Shown here: positions 61,217 to 64,000 of the stretch, piece by piece | Position numbering within the stretch: position 1 is the first letter of the stretch | Layout: each line of letters begins with the position of its first letter | Assembly: GCF_026278245.1 (NCBI RefSeq) | Contig: NZ_CP111079.1 | Location: 3,858,501-3,922,500, forward strand | From: Pontibacter kalidii | Lineage (GTDB): Bacteria > Bacteroidota > Bacteroidia > Cytophagales > Hymenobacteraceae | Reading direction: 5' to 3' | Length of the DNA: 64,000 nt | The notes under the pieces: model-generated | The model's input: the letters and a program-made list of their open reading frames with translations, nothing else | Told to the model about the DNA's origin: nothing | Database searches by the model: none | Made by a program: the position numbers and the translations under genes

Positions 61217-61811
61217 GGTAGTATAACCTGTCGCTTCGGATTTGCTGAGTTGTTTATTAGCGGTTCCCCCTGCCCCTCCCCCGAAACAAGTCCGGGGTCC
61301 GAGGCTTGTAGAAGGAGGAGAGTCTGTCATTGCTGCTGCTAATGTATAAGTTTCATGACAGCTGTTCTCGCGCGGACAGGTCACGACCTGTCCGCACAAA
61401 GTATAAACCCACCCCTTAGCCCCTCCCGAGAGGGGAATTCACCTCTCCCCAACCCTCTCCTAAAAACAGGAGAGGGAGTTCGGTTCATGTTGCAAAGCAG
61501 CTGCTATCGAACTGATCCCAGTCCTTGGGTGGAGCGCCTTGTAGATTTACGGTTTCGCTTTAGCGAAATTGCGGGGACCGCAGGTCAAGCAAAGGAAATG
61601 TACACCGCGCGATGCCCGAGGACGAGGCCTCCCGGCCAGGAGGGAGCCAAAGCCGGAAATGAAGCGAGTAAATTGTAAAGCCGTGGTTGAACGGCAGCTA
61701 GCAAGTATAGCTTGGTTCAGGTTGTGGGAAGCAGTAGCTAGTAGAGGCTAGGGAAGCCTGGTGCAGGTATAAAGTATAAGCCACAAATCCACAGCTCTTT
61801 GATACAGATCA
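61217..61811. repeat. Composite intergenic repeat R5
   Basis: Gene-free, between convergent genes. It has the hairpin CCCAGTCCTTGGG (61517-61529) followed by TGGAGCGCC, GCGCGATGCCC near 61608, and several CCCCTCC/GGAGGGG units. Same orientation and block order as R1. Confidence 0.75.
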
Positions 61812-61846
61812 TAAAAAAAGCACCGGAACCTAGGTCCCGGTGCTTC
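61812..61846 (-). terminator. Terminator after the acyl carrier protein gene
   Basis: AAAAAAAGCACCGG (plus strand) / CCGGTGCTT stem; on the minus strand it ends in a run of T, 26 bases after the stop codon. Confidence 0.85.
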
Positions 61847-61871
61847 TGCTTTTAAGAATAAATCCCTCCGA

Positions 61872-62126
61872 TCAGCTGGTAGTTTTCTTTATCGTGTGGG
61901 TCGCCACAAATTCAACAAAGTCGCCCACGGTATCTATCGGCACCTCATCCGGTATGGTGATCTTGAAGATCTTCTCCAACTCCAGGATAATGTCCACTAC
62001 GTCTACAGTGTCGAAGCCGAAATCCTTCAGCAGTCTGTCTGCCCACAAGCGGTCCGGTGTAATCTCTTTGGTCTTGCTAATGATACGGATCACTTCCTTC
62101 TCAATAGCGGTATCTGTTATAAGCAT
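61872..62126 (-). CDS. Acyl carrier protein-like with Thr at the prosthetic-group site
   Basis: 84 residues, ACP length and four-helix pattern. The 4'-phosphopantetheine site of ACPs is Asp-Ser-Leu; here the motif reads KDFGFDTVDVVDIILELEKIF with Thr (codon ACT, checked on the minus strand). The remainder (FKITIPDEVPIDTVGDFVEFVATH) is ACP-like. Starts 4 bases after the RND efflux gene stop, so it is co-transcribed with it. Without Ser it may not carry an acyl group in the usual way. Confidence 0.8.
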   Translation of the reverse strand: MLITDTAIEKEVIRIISKTKEITPDRLWADRLLKDFGFDTVDVVDIILELEKIFKITIPDEVPIDTVGDFVEFVATHTIKKTTS

Positions 62127-62130
62127 AGGG

Positions 62131-64000
62131 TTATAATGTGTATTCTCTAACTTTTCCGTTCACCTTCTGCTCCTCCTGCTGTTGCAGCCTGAGCACATGG
62201 CGTTTTTTTCTTCCGATCACTCTGTCTTTCAGCTTCTCGTTCAGCAGGTACATCACCGGCACGATCAGCAGGGTTACGATGGTAGCAAAGCCCAGGCCAA
62301 AAATGATGGTCCAGGCCAGCGGGCCCCAGAACGCCACACTGTCGCCGCCCAGGAAGAAGCCCGCCTCAAACTCCGTAAACAAAGTATAGAAGTTAAGGTT
62401 TAAGCCAATTGCCAGCGGAATCAGGCCAAGTATGGTGGCCGTGGCTGTCAGCAGCACCGGGTTCAGGCGCGTTTTACCGGCTTCTACGATGGCCTCTTTC
62501 AGCTCCCGGCCCTCGCCGATCAGCATGTCCGTAAACTCCACAATAAGTATACCGTTCTTCACCACGATGCCGGCCAGCGCCACAATGCCCACCCCGGTCA
62601 TCACGATGGACATATCCATGCCGAAGATGGTAAAGCCTAGCAGCACCCCGATGATCGAGAAGAGCACCTCCGAGAGGATGATGAACGGCTTCGATACTGA
62701 GTTAAACTGCGTGACCAGTATCAGAAAGATGATGCAGAAAGCCGCTACCAGCGCGATCAGCAGAAAGTTTGCCGTTTCCTGCTGCTCCTCCTGCTCGCCC
62801 CCCATACTTATCCCGTAGCCCTCCGGCGTCTCCAGCTGCTGCAGCGACTGCTGTATCTGCTGCACCACCTCGTTGGCGTTGTAGCCATCCAGCACGTTAG
62901 ACTCCAGCGTTACCACGCGCTTCAGGTTCTTGCGCTTGATGCCGCCATACGTGTTCGTATACTCCAGCGTCGCCACCGACGAGAGCGGGATCTGACGGAT
63001 GAGGCCGGAATTCATGTCGCGGTACGTGATGCGCATATCCATCAGGGCATCGATGTTCTCGCGGTACGGCTTGGCGTAGCGCACCTGTATCGGGTACTCC
63101 TCCTCATCCAGCTTAAACTTAGAGGCCTCGGTACCGAAAATAGCCGTGCGCACCTCCTGCCCAATCTGGCCAGTGCTGATGCCCTCACGGTTAGCACGGT
63201 CACGGTCTATATTCACCACGATCTCCGGCTTGCTGTCCTCCAGGTCGGAGCGAAGTTCCTCTATGCCGCCAATCTGCTGCTGGTCCAGGTACTGCTCCAC
63301 CTGCTTCGAGAGCGCGATCAGGTCCTCAAAGTCCTCTCCGGCAATCTCGATGGAGATCGGCTTGCCCACCGGCGGGCCATTCTGCTCCTTATCCACCGTA
63401 ATATCTACCCCCGGTATGCCTTTCACGGCTTCGCGTATGCCGGTCAGGTAATCGGTGGTCGATTTCTCGCCCGCCCGGTCTTTATACTCCACAAAGGCAA
63501 CGGTAACCTTTCCCTTGTGAGATTGTGCCGTGGTGGAGCGATCATTCTCGTCTCCGGCGCCGATGGCCACGTTCGAGATAACGGACTCTACATCGGGATT
63601 ATCTTCTCCTATCACGCTGTAAATCCGCTTCTCCACGATCTTCGTCACTGAGTCCGTCACAGCCTGGTCGGTACCGATCGGCATGTTGATGTAAGTATAG
63701 ACAAAGTTCGGGTCGCCGCTCGGGAAGAAGTCTACCTTAGGCGGAAACAGGAAGGTTATGATGACAGAAAAGAACAGCAGGAGAACCGTCCCCACAAACA
63801 CGCCTACCGGCCGCCAGCCCACCAGCATCCAGCGCAGCAGCCTTTCGTAACCCGACATAAAGCGCGGCAGCACCCGCTCCTGGAACCGGGCGATCAGGCT
63901 ATTGAGCACAAACTTGTTCAGCAACACCAGCAGCACCAGCAGCAGCACCAGGTTAGCCGTGCCATACCAGCCCGAAATATAACCTACAGTAGCCACGGCA
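62131..64000 (-). CDS. RND efflux transporter permease subunit, C-terminal part (partial)
   Basis: About 623 residues are visible from the window edge to the stop at 62131, so the N-terminal 400-500 residues are missing. AcrB-type: NANEVVQQIQQSLQQLETPEGYGISMGGEQ in the porter domain, TM segments LLIALVAAFCIIFLILVTQFNS, LSEVLFSIIGVLLGFTIFGM, MTGVGIVALAGIVVKNGILIVEF, and GLNLNFYTLF; ending VMYLLNEKL. Exports drugs or other hydrophobic solutes with proton drive, together with an adaptor and outer-membrane channel that are not in the window. The adjacent ACP-like gene is unusual. Confidence 0.93.
   Translation of the reverse strand, partial: AVATVGYISGWYGTANLVLLLVLLVLLNKFVLNSLIARFQERVLPRFMSGYERLLRWMLVGWRPVGVFVGTVLLLFFSVIITFLFPPKVDFFPSGDPNFVYTYINMPIGTDQAVTDSVTKIVEKRIYSVIGEDNPDVESVISNVAIGAGDENDRSTTAQSHKGKVTVAFVEYKDRAGEKSTTDYLTGIREAVKGIPGVDITVDKEQNGPPVGKPISIEIAGEDFEDLIALSKQVEQYLDQQQIGGIEELRSDLEDSKPEIVVNIDRDRANREGISTGQIGQEVRTAIFGTEASKFKLDEEEYPIQVRYAKPYRENIDALMDMRITYRDMNSGLIRQIPLSSVATLEYTNTYGGIKRKNLKRVVTLESNVLDGYNANEVVQQIQQSLQQLETPEGYGISMGGEQEEQQETANFLLIALVAAFCIIFLILVTQFNSVSKPFIILSEVLFSIIGVLLGFTIFGMDMSIVMTGVGIVALAGIVVKNGILIVEFTDMLIGEGRELKEAIVEAGKTRLNPVLLTATATILGLIPLAIGLNLNFYTLFTEFEAGFFLGGDSVAFWGPLAWTIIFGLGFATIVTLLIVPVMYLLNEKLKDRVIGRKKRHVLRLQQQEEQKVNGKVREYTL

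Noticed and set aside
1..64000. CRISPR arrays
   Set aside because: No regularly spaced direct repeats of the 25-40 base class with unique spacers were seen; the repeats found are dispersed palindromes.

Overview
The window reads as chromosomal DNA of an aerobic Bacteroidota bacterium of the Cytophagales/Hymenobacteraceae type, Pontibacter-like. The genus is an inference from overall gene content and style, not from a marker gene. Supporting signs are type IX secretion (T9SS) C-terminal sorting domains, TonB-dependent receptors with an N-terminal carboxypeptidase-regulatory-like domain, PepSY and DUF6268-type proteins, Bacteroidota promoters of the form TTTG-N20-TAnnTTTG, and GC-rich coding with short strong terminators. 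There are no rRNA genes, no CRISPR array and no prophage. One tRNA (Arg, anticodon CCT) is present.

Layout. 0-6 kb: small exported proteins, a J-domain protein, then a mobile patch with a REP-associated tyrosine transposase, REP-like palindromes and an intact IS4-family element inserted in one of them. 6-14 kb: mfd, a PAS-only sensor, a CheY-like regulator and two very hydrophilic low-complexity proteins. 14-17 kb: a uracil-DNA glycosylase-like gene and an aminotransferase/omega-amidase pair. 17-28 kb: an FG-GAP/T9SS protein, murF, rfbC, a membrane cytochrome c, hflX, sixA and ppk1. 28-38 kb: a DUF6268 protein, a very large metallophosphoesterase/outer-membrane-barrel protein, an HD-domain membrane protein of the Pycsar-effector type, a TRIC channel, and a Cys-rich protein with a TonB receptor. 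38-46 kb: tRNA-Arg, an ArsO-like monooxygenase, a type III polyketide synthase cluster (FAD oxidoreductase, PKS, methyltransferase) and an HDAC-like deacetylase. 45.66-46.19 kb: an AT-rich intergenic stretch with four DnaA-box-like sites, a candidate oriC. 46-54 kb: a barrel protein, a YceI lipoprotein, a DJ-1/PfpI protein and a siderophore receptor with a PepSY membrane protein. 54-64 kb: an AT-richer patch with a nitrilase, then a sulfurtransferase, an NlpC/P60 hydrolase, DUF1232 and M48-like proteins, an atypical acyl carrier protein and the 3' part of an RND efflux pump.

Two non-genic layers stand out. (1) The word AAGTATA/TATACTT occurs about ten times more often than chance in the first 10 kb, inside and outside genes. 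(2) Five long gene-free stretches (16.7-17.5, 27.4-28.5, 48.4-49.3, 53.9-54.8 and 61.1-61.9 kb) carry degenerate copies of the same composite repeat, and four of the five lie between convergent genes. Small palindromes with changing stems and constant flanks are embedded in these stretches and beside the REP-associated transposase.

Genes that plausibly work together: aminotransferase plus omega-amidase (2-oxoacid repair and methionine salvage); sixA plus ppk1; siderophore receptor plus PepSY reductase-like protein; Cys-rich DUF6660-like protein plus TonB receptor; and the type III PKS trio. No complete undescribed system can be proven from sequence alone. The best candidates for a closer look are the candidate origin, the repeat layers, the phosphoesterase/kinase-like/barrel protein, the Pycsar-effector-like protein without a cyclase, and the acyl carrier protein with Thr in place of the prosthetic-group Ser.
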